Of a DNA stretch of 64,000 nt, positions 43,870 through 53,600 are shown in pieces. The notes under the pieces were generated by a model. The model was not told the origin of the DNA. It did no database searches and worked only from the letters and a program-made list of their open reading frames with translations. A program made the position numbers and the translations under genes. The DNA comes from Caldilineaceae bacterium (lineage in GTDB: Bacteria > Chloroflexota > Anaerolineae > Caldilineales > Caldilineaceae), in assembly GCA_022842065.1 (NCBI GenBank), contig JALHQH010000032.1, positions 64,879 through 128,878 on the forward strand, read 5' to 3'. The stretch's first letter is position 1. The number at the start of each line of letters is the position of its first letter.

Positions 43870-46800
43870 CTATTCACGAGACTTTGTCGCTGAACGCTCG
43901 CCGCCATCACCGTTGAGGACAAAGCCGGCCCAGTAGAAGGGTGACGCCCAGCGGGGGTCGGTGCGCACGTCGGCTTGGGCGGCTTGAAGGGCCTCGACTT
44001 TGGACATCTCTTCGCCCATCCAATGTTGATAGAACGCCTTCATCAACGCACCTGTGGCGCTATCATTTACGTTCCATAAACTCGAAATGACTGTGGGTGA
44101 GCCGGCAAAGAAGAAGGCACGGGTCAAGCCCACCACTTCGTCCCCACGGGAGATTGCGCCCACGTTGGTTTGACAGGCACTGAGCACAACTAAGTCATTA
44201 CCTTGCAGTGGGAGGCCGAAAATTTCATGGGTTTCTAACAGGCCGTCGTACGTTTCTTCGTCATCGACGGCCAGCGCAATGGCGCTGTAAAGGGCATTGG
44301 CGGTATTGTAGTTGCCGTGGGCGGCAAGGTGGACCACGCTGGTACCGCTGACTACTGTGCGCAACTGGAGTTCGCTTGCTGCTGTGCCGGTATAGACGCT
44401 GGTGCCAAGGAAGTCCGCCACGTCCACGGCCTCTGCTTCGGCATAGGGCAGGGCCGATGATTCGGTGACCGGGTTTCCGAAGACCACTGCCCTGGATTCC
44501 CCATTCTGCTCAGCCCTGGCCGCGTTCTGATTGAGGAAGGGCAGCACGCTGGCTGAGGGCAACTGGGTGAGCAGATATTGTTCACCAAAATAGTATTGAC
44601 CATCGGTAAGGGCAGCGAAAGGGACGTAATGTAGCCATTGGTGGGGGATGATGGCCACATGCCGCGTATGTAGATGATCGGCTAAGGGCGCAACCAGCCA
44701 TTTGTACAAGTTACGCAACGGTCTTGGATGGGGGTTTTCAGGGTTGAGCCGTTGATAGAAGCTAATTACGGTTGTAGCAATGTTATTCGACGTGGCATTA
44801 GGTAGTTCCACCAAATCGAAACCCTTTGCTGTGATAAGAAACGCTACTGTCTTGTCGCCCAACATCCAGTAGGAGATTAGCGTGGTCTGCTCATCGAGTT
44901 GATTTTGCACCGCAGCAAGTGATAGCACGTTGTTGTTGCGGCTAGGCACTAGGTCGGTCAGTTGACTCTGGCGTGATTGGATGGCCGAGATCGCCACGGT
45001 ATAATCTGCTTCGGCGACAGTTAGTTGTGCTTCTAGATTAGCAACCAGCGCGGGATCGGACGGATTCATGGACTTTGCTTTGATTAAGGCAATATGTGTA
45101 GACTGACGGATAGCATAGGCTTGGTTCTCATACGCTAGTGACTCGGCTGCAATGTTATCGGGTAACTCTACTTGACCGGTGACTAGAGCATCGAGAAAGG
45201 CACGCGCTCGGCCACGCTCGCTAATCAGAAAGGCATCAGGTATCTGATTTTGGATGAGTAAAAGACGGAGAGACTGATTATATAAGGGCATGTACTGGTC
45301 AATGAATGCAGAGCGAGCACGATCGTTGCCAGCACTCGCCCTCATATCATCATAGATAGTTATGGCCTGTTGGTAAAGTGTCAATGCATCTTCATACTGT
45401 TCCAGCCTCGCATATATTCCACCGATGTTGCCCAGTATGTCGCCTTCGCTTGTCCGATCTCCAGTCTCGCGAGCAATAGCCAATCCTGTTTCATATATTT
45501 CAAGTGCATCGGCATGCCTGCCTTGGGCAACGTATATTGCGCCAATATTGTTGAGTGAGGTGCCTTCGCCCTCTTGGTCTCTAATCTCATGAGCGATAGC
45601 CAACGCTGTTTCAAACCTGGCCAGTGCCTCAATATACTTACCTTGGAAGACATACACTGACCCAATATTGTTAAGGGCTGTCCGTTCGCCCGCTTGGTCG
45701 CCTATCTCATGTGCCATTGTCAATGCTAGTTCAAACTGTGCCAGCGCCTCCGTATACTTCCCATCAGTTATATATACTGTAGCAATGTTGTTGAGCGCCG
45801 TTCTCTCGCCGACGTAATCTCCTACTTCATGAGCAATTTCGAACGCAGCTTGGTGAAATTCAAGTGCCTCAACATAGAGACCTTGGTTATGATATACAAG
45901 CCCAATACTGTTAAGCGTTTGTCCTTCGCCAGAACGGTTACCTAGATGTCGAGCGAGTCCTAGTGCGGCTTGATAGTAATCTAACGCTTCGGCGTAGGCC
46001 CCTTTTGCACGATATACCGCCCCGATATTGTTCAGGGTTATTCCTTCGCCCTCCCGATCATCAATCGCTCGCCGTATTTTTAATGAAGCTTGGTAGTGGT
46101 CTAGTGCCTCTGTATGTTGCCCCTGATTATCGTACACCAGCCCCAAACTGTTTAATGCTACTCCTTCACCAACTTGGTCACCTGTTTCACGAGCAATTTT
46201 TAAGGCCACCTTGATGTTCTCGATCGCCTCGACATATCGCCCTTGTCCGTAATATACAAGCCCCATGCCGTTTAGGGTTGATCCTTCATCAGATCGGTCG
46301 CCTACCTCACGAGCGATCTCCAGTGCCATCTGGTAGACCACCAGTGCATCTGCATAGCGACCCTGGAGATCGTACACGTTCGCAATACCGTGTAGAGATG
46401 CACCTTCGCCATCACGGTCGTGTACTTCACGTGCAATTACTACTGCGGCCTGAAAATTCTTGAGTGCATCATTATACTGATCGAGATTAAAATACACTTC
46501 TCCGATATTTTTGAGAGTTTTTCCTTCTTCGAAGTGTTTGTTCAGATCACGCCAAATCACCAGCGCAGCTTGGTAGTGAGATAATGCTTCTGTGTAACGC
46601 AACAGTATGGAATACAGTTCAGCTATATTATCAAGCGTTACTGCTTCACTAGCACGGTTGCCTATTGAGCGTTTTATCATCAGCGTTTGCTCAAAGGTAG
46701 CCAATGCCTCATCATACCGTTTTTGAGCCTGATATACCAAAGCAATGTTGTTGAGGGTTTTAGGAATCTCAATATAATTATCAGTTTCCTTGGCAATTAG

Positions 46801-47733
46801 TAGCGCAATTTGATAGTTTTCAAGCGCACCATCGTAGTCTTCTTGCTTACGATGTACCTCACCAATATTGTTGAGAATAGTGCCCTCACTGGTCCGATCT
46901 CCTATCTCTTGTACAATTAATAAAGCTGGTTTAAGGTTCTCCAATGCTTCAACATATTGCTCTTGATCAATGTATGATAAACCGATATTGTTGAGGATTA
47001 CACCTTCACCTTGTCGATCTCCTACTTCCCGTATAATCGCCAGAGCTTGTGAGAATGTGTCTAATGCTTTTTGGTAGCGGCTTTGGTCTTGATATATTCC
47101 ACTGATGTTTGCTAGGGCGATACCTTCGCCTCTACGGTTGCCTATTTGTTGCATAATTACCAGCATTTGTTCAAAGCTGAGTAGCGCTTCTGTATAGCGG
47201 CTTTGATACTGATACACATTACCGATGTTATTAAGAATGACACCTACATTTTCCTGGTCATTTACAGCCTGGTAACATGTCAGCGCTTCTTGAAAAGCTA
47301 TCACAGCTTCCGCATACTGCCCCTGTTTGTCAGCTTGTTTGCCTTGTTGATTGTAAACATCGCAGGCTGAGCGGCTAATATCCACTTGCATTAAAGTGAA
47401 TTCATAGTTAAGGTTAATGGTCAAATCGCGCTTGATTGTCAATATGTTGGCATCACAATCTGCTAATAGCATGTGATAGTTGCCGGGAGCAACCAAGAAT
47501 TGGTACATCGCCTTCGGTGCAATTGTGTCATCGACCAGCTGATCTGCACCCCAATCATTAGCAAGGGTTGGTACAATGTGTACCTTGCAAATCGTGCGAT
47601 CAGATTGATTAACAATAGACAAAGCGATCTGACTTGGTTGCTGCGCTGCGTTGGCACTTGCCTTAATTGGTGGTGTAATCAGCAGTAGACAGAAAAGTAG
47701 CAAAAAGCCACGACACAGGTGATTTCTCTTCAT
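43870..47733 (-). CDS. T3: exported TPR-CHAT protein with 16 TPRs
   Basis: About 1,287 residues from the ATG at 47733, with AAGGAG some 12 bases upstream; an ATG at 47763 would overlap the L1 stop and lacks one. Signal peptide, beta-subtype domain (TICKVHIV, LADCDA), 16 TPRs less uniform than in T2 or T7, then the CHAT domain with H1139 (HLAAHGNYN) and C1187 (LSACQTNVG). The usual WNVDD after the Cys is WNVND here, and the helix normally reading DGMSK is EEMSK. The C-terminus ends in a charged tail (GGERSATKSRE). The CHAT part resembles that of T9. Confidence 0.88.
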   Translation of the reverse strand: MKRNHLCRGFLLLFCLLLITPPIKASANAAQQPSQIALSIVNQSDRTICKVHIVPTLANDWGADQLVDDTIAPKAMYQFLVAPGNYHMLLADCDANILTIKRDLTINLNYEFTLMQVDISRSACDVYNQQGKQADKQGQYAEAVIAFQEALTCYQAVNDQENVGVILNNIGNVYQYQSRYTEALLSFEQMLVIMQQIGNRRGEGIALANISGIYQDQSRYQKALDTFSQALAIIREVGDRQGEGVILNNIGLSYIDQEQYVEALENLKPALLIVQEIGDRTSEGTILNNIGEVHRKQEDYDGALENYQIALLIAKETDNYIEIPKTLNNIALVYQAQKRYDEALATFEQTLMIKRSIGNRASEAVTLDNIAELYSILLRYTEALSHYQAALVIWRDLNKHFEEGKTLKNIGEVYFNLDQYNDALKNFQAAVVIAREVHDRDGEGASLHGIANVYDLQGRYADALVVYQMALEIAREVGDRSDEGSTLNGMGLVYYGQGRYVEAIENIKVALKIARETGDQVGEGVALNSLGLVYDNQGQHTEALDHYQASLKIRRAIDDREGEGITLNNIGAVYRAKGAYAEALDYYQAALGLARHLGNRSGEGQTLNSIGLVYHNQGLYVEALEFHQAAFEIAHEVGDYVGERTALNNIATVYITDGKYTEALAQFELALTMAHEIGDQAGERTALNNIGSVYVFQGKYIEALARFETALAIAHEIRDQEGEGTSLNNIGAIYVAQGRHADALEIYETGLAIARETGDRTSEGDILGNIGGIYARLEQYEDALTLYQQAITIYDDMRASAGNDRARSAFIDQYMPLYNQSLRLLLIQNQIPDAFLISERGRARAFLDALVTGQVELPDNIAAESLAYENQAYAIRQSTHIALIKAKSMNPSDPALVANLEAQLTVAEADYTVAISAIQSRQSQLTDLVPSRNNNVLSLAAVQNQLDEQTTLISYWMLGDKTVAFLITAKGFDLVELPNATSNNIATTVISFYQRLNPENPHPRPLRNLYKWLVAPLADHLHTRHVAIIPHQWLHYVPFAALTDGQYYFGEQYLLTQLPSASVLPFLNQNAARAEQNGESRAVVFGNPVTESSALPYAEAEAVDVADFLGTSVYTGTAASELQLRTVVSGTSVVHLAAHGNYNTANALYSAIALAVDDEETYDGLLETHEIFGLPLQGNDLVVLSACQTNVGAISRGDEVVGLTRAFFFAGSPTVISSLWNVNDSATGALMKAFYQHWMGEEMSKVEALQAAQADVRTDPRWASPFYWAGFVLNGDGGERSATKSRE

Positions 47734-47753
47734 GGATCTAGGTTGCTCCTTAA

Positions 47754-48869
47754 TTAACGACATCGTTTATCGGTCCCTACTAACAAAGCGTTAACTGTTT
47801 CAGTCTGGGCAGCGAGGCCATGTTGATCATAGAGCGCATAGGCTTGCGACCAGTGTTCATTCGCCCCGTCCAAATCGCGCGCAGCGCAGGCAGCCCAACC
47901 GAGACCAGTGAGGGCTTGGGCTTGAGATTCGATGAAGCCCTGGCTTTCACCAAGCTCGGCCATGCGGGTGTAGGCGGCCTGGCCTTGGGCGACGAGCCCC
48001 ATGTTGAGGTAGGTTTCGCCGAGCAGGCTCTGTACAGCAATGATCTCATCGGCATCCGCCAGGGCGGTGAGGAGATCGATGGCTTCGCTGCGCAGGTTGC
48101 GGCTGAGGTAAAGTTCAGCGAGGAGGAGGGTGCGGGCCGGCTCAGCGGGGACGCGTTGTTGCAGGCGCTCGATCTTGGCCTTGAATTCGTCCTGATCTTC
48201 CAACAGGGAGAAGCCGGGCGTCTCGTCACCGCTGCTTTTGTCACCGGCGGTGACGAGGAGCTGATAACTGGCGCCTTCGGCCTCAAGGGGTTTCCAGTCG
48301 CTGGGGTAGGAGAGCGGACTGCCGGCGGCGACGATGGTGCGGGTGATACCGTCGTCACTTTCCAGGGTGACGGTGTAGCTATCGGCACCGGCGATCTCTT
48401 GCCAGACCAGCGTGGGGCGGTCGTTCATTACCCAGCCGCTGCGGGGGCTGAGGATGTAGATTTCACTGGCGGCTGGGCGCTCTTCGCCGCCGCGACTGCG
48501 CACCATGGCGGCATCGGGATAAGGGCGCGGCGGGCGCCCTTCGCCACAGGGCACGCCGGCGACCTTACCGACGGCCAACGCACGTGGACTGGCGTCCCAG
48601 TCGGCTTCGGCACCACAGAAGAGCGCGGCGCTCCCTTGCGTTACGGTAATCGTGTCACCAGGGGAGACTTCGGCACCCAAGGCCACGGCTACAGGCGCCA
48701 GACTATCCTTGCGACGAACTTGCACCTGTGCCTCGGTGAGGATGAGCAGGTTGGGCAAAAATGGAGTCGCGGTTAGGGCCACCGGTGCGGGGGCGGGAGT
48801 GGCGACAGGTTGACAGGAGGTTAGGCTCAGGATAAGAAAGAGTGAAGCTACAATGATACGGTTATTCAT
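47754..48869 (-). CDS. L1: FecR-like/Ig-like TPR lipoprotein
   Basis: 371 residues; AAGGAG before the ATG. The lipoprotein signal ends LSLTSC with lipidated Cys19. A FecR-like region contains VQVRRKD and VSPGDTITVTQGSAALFCG; an Ig-like domain contains LSPRSGW, PTLVWQEIAGADSYTVTLE; a TPR-like C-terminal half follows (LLAELYLSRNLRSEAIDLL). It aligns with L2 over its whole length. It sits directly between M1 and T3, 20 bases from the T3 start, so the three genes form a transcriptional unit. Confidence 0.85.
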   Translation of the reverse strand: MNNRIIVASLFLILSLTSCQPVATPAPAPVALTATPFLPNLLILTEAQVQVRRKDSLAPVAVALGAEVSPGDTITVTQGSAALFCGAEADWDASPRALAVGKVAGVPCGEGRPPRPYPDAAMVRSRGGEERPAASEIYILSPRSGWVMNDRPTLVWQEIAGADSYTVTLESDDGITRTIVAAGSPLSYPSDWKPLEAEGASYQLLVTAGDKSSGDETPGFSLLEDQDEFKAKIERLQQRVPAEPARTLLLAELYLSRNLRSEAIDLLTALADADEIIAVQSLLGETYLNMGLVAQGQAAYTRMAELGESQGFIESQAQALTGLGWAACAARDLDGANEHWSQAYALYDQHGLAAQTETVNALLVGTDKRCR

Positions 48870-48894
48870 GGTTTTCTCCTTAAAGAAATGACAC

Positions 48895-48951
48895 TTAAAC
48901 TTGGCACAATCTCACCCTGGTGCGTTCTGCGGTAGATTGTGCCAAGTTTAA
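48895..48951. repeat. 18-bp perfect inverted repeat between M1 and L1
   Basis: Arms TTAAACTTGGCACAATCT (48895-48912) and its exact complement (48934-48951) flank a 21-base loop. It fills most of the gap before the L1 ribosome binding site. It could be an RNA processing or attenuation hairpin, or a 57-base MITE-like element; there is no U-tract for termination. Confidence 0.85.
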
Positions 48952-48963
48952 ATAATGTGTCTA

Positions 48964-50601
48964 TTAGGGTTTTGAATATTGACGGGCAGCTTCCTCGGCC
49001 CAGATGCGGGCGTCGATGCAGTAGGCGTTGCCGAGCCCGCCATACGCTTGACAAATGGCGGTTTCGGGAATCAGCAGGGCATACCCCTGGCTGTTGCCCC
49101 AGGCGCGCTGGGCTTCGGTCAGATTCGGCTGAGGCAAGGCTTCGTAGGCGCGGGCCAGGTGAGCATAGGTTTCGGCCAGATAAAGCCAGGCAACACCTTT
49201 GTCTACACTTTGTGCTTCGAGCTGTTCCAACTGCTTTTCGGCCTGCAACAGATGGTCCAGCGCCTGCTCGGGTATTGCTTGAGCGAGGTAGGCCCAGCCG
49301 ATGTTTTTATGTAAAACCCCATAAGCGAGCAGGGTGTCGGTTGTGGGCTGGTCTGATTGGCGCGCCAACCGATCGACCACGGTCAATCCGAGCGTGAGCA
49401 CGCGTAGGGCTTCGGCAGGATTGGGACTGTAATTGGGCAGCAGATAAAGCCGGCCCAGGTTGTTGTAGGCGGGCCAGAAGTCATTTTCTAGCGTAAAGGC
49501 GCGTTGATATGCAGCCATGGCGGCCGGATAATCGCCCGCTCCTTCAGCAGCAAGACCGGCGTTATAGTGATAGCGCCCTGTGGTAGGCGTGAGATTGACT
49601 GCATGACGAAACGCCGTAGTCGCCACCGTGTATTGACCGGTTTCCAGGGCGTCAAGACCACGCGCATTATGGTGGCGCGCCAGGACGGGTGAGGCAATGT
49701 GAAAGGTGATCACGACGGCAAGCGCCAGGCCGGCCATGCTCATAAAGACCAGACGCGTGTGACGCAATTGCGGAAAGCGGCTGACAATGCGTCCCCAAAG
49801 GTCACGGACAACTTCTTGACCCCAGGTCGTGCTTACACCAAGGAAAGCGAGTAAGCCAGCAATAATCTGCAGTAGGATCGCGACAAAGTTGAGAAATTCG
49901 AGATCGATGTAAATCCAGCGATAAAGCATCTGGAAGAGATAGTAAGCCAGGACGACGAGCGGGATGACGGTCAGCAGCGCCCAGAGATGATGATCGCCAG
50001 CGCGTAAGGGGTTGGCCGGAATGGTGATCTGCGCGGGGTTGGCGCGCTCGGTTACCAACTGGGGCTTTTCGGCGTCGGCGAGACCGGCTAATTCGACCTG
50101 GTTGCAGCCAAGGTCATAGGACTCCTGCACGGTGCGGCCATAGCCGAGGGCGCGGTAGAAGGCGGCGGCAAAGTTGATCGAAGCGTCATCCGGGATAGCG
50201 TCGGACATGCCGATGACGACGGGGATGTGCTGGGCGATGGCCTGGGCCTGGCCGACCGAGTAGCAGGCGTTGAGAACGACACAACTGATGTTTTCTTTGA
50301 ATAAACGAAACAAGTTGCTGAGTGCGACGCCGGAGACAGGCACGCCCTTCCCGTTGGCGTCCTGCAAGATGATTTCATTGGCGGCGGTGCCGTGGCCACT
50401 GAAATGGACGATGTCTGGCTGGTGGCGCAGGAGCAACTCCTGGAGGTCCTCGACGCGCACCGCCAGGTGCGGCTGCATGATGTAGCGGTCGCGGTAGTCA
50501 CCCTGGCGCAGGGCTTGATCAATGGCGCGCACTTCTTCATCGAGACGCAGGCGATCGATGTCGAGCGGGTTGGCAGCGAGAAAGAGAATTTTGATTTTCA
50601 T
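48964..50601 (-). CDS. M1: cytosolic CHAT protease fused to a three-TM TPR body
   Basis: 545 residues with no signal peptide. Residues 1-185 form a compact CHAT domain of a type different from T1-T10: H70 in IVHFSGHG and C113 in VVLNACYSVG, then VIGMSDAIPDDASINFAAAFY. Membrane helices lie at about 205-228, 236-256 and 284-304, then TPRs (YHYNAGLAAEGAGDY and following). The CHAT domain would be cytosolic and the TPRs outside. The start overlaps the T2 stop by four bases (ATGA), so it is coupled to the largest repeat protein nearby. It could relay a signal from exported TPR proteins to a cytosolic protease; the substrate is unknown. Confidence 0.88.
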   Translation of the reverse strand: MKIKILFLAANPLDIDRLRLDEEVRAIDQALRQGDYRDRYIMQPHLAVRVEDLQELLLRHQPDIVHFSGHGTAANEIILQDANGKGVPVSGVALSNLFRLFKENISCVVLNACYSVGQAQAIAQHIPVVIGMSDAIPDDASINFAAAFYRALGYGRTVQESYDLGCNQVELAGLADAEKPQLVTERANPAQITIPANPLRAGDHHLWALLTVIPLVVLAYYLFQMLYRWIYIDLEFLNFVAILLQIIAGLLAFLGVSTTWGQEVVRDLWGRIVSRFPQLRHTRLVFMSMAGLALAVVITFHIASPVLARHHNARGLDALETGQYTVATTAFRHAVNLTPTTGRYHYNAGLAAEGAGDYPAAMAAYQRAFTLENDFWPAYNNLGRLYLLPNYSPNPAEALRVLTLGLTVVDRLARQSDQPTTDTLLAYGVLHKNIGWAYLAQAIPEQALDHLLQAEKQLEQLEAQSVDKGVAWLYLAETYAHLARAYEALPQPNLTEAQRAWGNSQGYALLIPETAICQAYGGLGNAYCIDARIWAEEAARQYSKP

Positions 50602-53600
50602 GGATTAGCCTTGCTGTAGCCGGGATGACCATTGAGGACGAAGCCAGCCCAATAGAAGGGGGAAGCCCAGCGTGGGTCCGCACGCACGTCAGTTTGGGCG
50701 GCTTGGAGGGCGGCGGCTTTGGACATACCTTCTTGGAGCCAGTGTTTGTAGAAGTCGACCATAAGCGTTTCGGTAGCGGCATCGTCAACGGACCAGAGGC
50801 TGGAGATGACGGTGGGCGTGCCCGCAAAGAAGAAGGCGCGGGTGAGGCTGACGATGTCGTCGCCGCGCGATAAATCACCAACATTAGTCTGGCAGGCGCT
50901 GAGGACGACAAGGTCGTTGCGTTGCAGCGACAAGCCAAAAATCTCATGGGTTTCGAGGTGGCCGTCCTGCTCCTCGTCGGCGGCCAGGGCAATGAGACTA
51001 TAGAGCGGGTTGAAGGGATTATACCCACCGTGGGCGGCGAGATGGATGACGCGGGCATCGGCGGCGCTGGTGCGTAACTGGGTTTCGCTGGCGGCGGTGG
51101 CGGTATAGACCGTTGCCCCCAGCAGGCTGGCAATGGCCTGGGCTTCGCTGGCGGCATAGGCCAGGGAAGGCAGATCAAGATCTGTGGTGGTGGGGTTGCC
51201 AAAGACGACGGCGTGCGGCGCGGGAGTGGCCTGGGCGCGCTGGGCGTGCTCTGTTAGGAAGGGCAAGAGACTAGCGGAGGGCAGCAAGGAAAGGGTGTGC
51301 TGCTCGCTAACATAGTATTCGCCGTTGGTGAGGGCGGCAAAGGGCACGTAATGCAGCAATGAGTGCGGAACGAGGGCAAGCTGCGGTGTCGTGAGGTGTG
51401 CGGCCAATGGCTCTACCAACCACTGGTATAGCTGGCGTAGTGGCTTTGGGTGTGGCTGTTCCAGGTTGCGCCAGGCATAGAGATCGCGCAGCGCAGTCAA
51501 GACGTGGTTGGCGGTAGCAGCCGGCAATTCGATTAGGTTGACATCATGGGTCGTGATTACAAAGGCCAGGGTCTTGTCGTCTACCATCCAGTAGGAAAGG
51601 AGGGTGGTATCAGCCGGCAGCAGTGCCTGCACATCGGCCAATTGTAGCACTTGTTGCCGGCCAGGAATCAAATTCGCTAATTCGGCCGAGTAGTCCGTGA
51701 TGGCGGCGACCGTTAGTGTATAGGCAGTTTCGGCAGCGGCAAGGGCGGCTGCGGCTTCGTCTACCCAGACGGGGTCGGGTGGATTGGCGGCGCGGGCTTT
51801 GGCGAGGGCATCCTGGGCGGATTGGTGTACAGCGTAGGCTTCTTGTTCGGCGGCGAGCAAGACGGCGACTTCATTGTCGCTCAACTGCACCCGGCCCGTG
51901 GCGATTGCGTCCAGCAACACCCGCGCGCGACCCCGTTCGCTATACCAGAAGGCTTGCGCCACGGCGCCCTGTTGATGAGATAAGGCAATGACTCGATCAT
52001 AGACTGTAAAATAGTTATTCGCAAAGCTTATACGCGCCTCATCACTACCCGCAGCACTACGGATGCTCTCCAGTAGCTCAATTCCATCGCTGTAATAGCG
52101 TAATGCCTCAATGTAACGATCTAGAAAATCGTACACCGCACCAATGTTTTGGAGGGTACCCCCTTCACCGGTCCGGTCGCCCACCTCATGCGCAATCGCC
52201 TGCGCCTGCTCGTAGCTAGCCAACGCCTCCTCATAACGCCCTTGGTTGGCGAACACTACGCCGATATTGTTAAGGGTTCTCCCTTCGCTGATGCGGTCGC
52301 CCACCTCATGCGCAATCGCCAGTGCCTGCTCATAGCTAGCCAGCGCTTCGTCATAACGTCTTTGGGCACTGTACACCCCTGCAATGTTATTGCGGGTGCT
52401 TCCTTCGCCAGCACGGTCCCCCACCTCCCGTCGAATAGCCAACGCCTGCTCATAGTCTGCCAGTGCCTCGCCATACTGTCCTTGGTGGTCATACACAACG
52501 CCGATATTGCTAAGGGTAGCGCCTTCGCCAGCGCGGTCCCCCACCTCCCGTCGAATAGCCAACGCCTGCTCATAGTCTGCCAGTGCCTCGCCATACCGCC
52601 CTTGATTGTAATGCACGACGCCAATGTTGTGGAGAATACTCCCTTCCCCAGCTCGGTTCCCTACCTTTTGAGCAATCGTTAGCGCCTGCGCATAGTATGT
52701 TAGCGCCTCACCATGCCACCCTTGATGGTTGTACACCAAGCCGATGTTGTTAAGGGTAACCCCTTCACCGGCGCGGTCGCCTACCTCTCGCTGTATCGCC
52801 AGCGTCTGCTTGTAGCTAGCCAGCGCCTCGCCATACCGCCCTTGATGGTCGTATGCTAAGCCGATGTTGTTAAGGGTGGCCCCTTCGCCAGCACGGTCGC
52901 CTACCTCTCGCTGTATGGCCAGTGCCTGTGCGAAGGCAGTCAGCGCTTGGTCATAGCGCCCCTGGTAGTCGTACACGGCACCGATGTTGTTAAAGGTAGC
53001 CCCTTCGCCGGCGCGGTCACCTACCTCACGCAGCATGGCCAGCGCCTGATTGTAGCTAGCCAGCGCCTTGCTGTATCGCCCCTGGTTGTGGTATACAAGA
53101 CCGATATTGTTGAGAGTAGCACCTTCGCCCGCCCGGTCGCCTATCTTCTGAGAAATCACCAGTGCTTGCGCGTAGTATGCCAGTGCCTCGCTATATTGTC
53201 CTTGATCGTTGTACGCACCGCCGATGTTGTTAAGGGTAGCCCCTTCGCCAGCGCGGTTGCCTACCTTTTGAGCAATCGCCAGTGCCTGCTTATAACTAGT
53301 CAGTGCCTCGTCATACCGTCCTTGGTTGTGGTACACACCGCCGATGTTAGTGAGGGTAGTCCCTTCGCCGATCTGGTCGCCAATCATCTGAGCTATTGCT
53401 AGTGCCTGCTCAAAGCTGGCCAGTGCTTCCTCATACCGCCCTTGAGCATGATACACGGCACCGAGGTTGTTGCGGGTTCTCCCTTCGCCTGCGCGGTCGC
53501 CCACCGCCTGTCGAATTGCCAGTGCCCGTTCGTAGTTGACTAACGCCTCACTATACCGTCCTTGGGAGCGGTGCACCAAGCCGATGTTATGGAGGGTAGT

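Noticed and set aside
47820..48776. 318-codon plus-strand frame antisense to L1
   Set aside because: Shadow of the lipoprotein gene, which has a lipobox and a good ribosome site.
48895..48951. Insertion sequence ends
   Set aside because: The arms are only 21 bases apart and no transposase gene is present; kept only as an inverted repeat.
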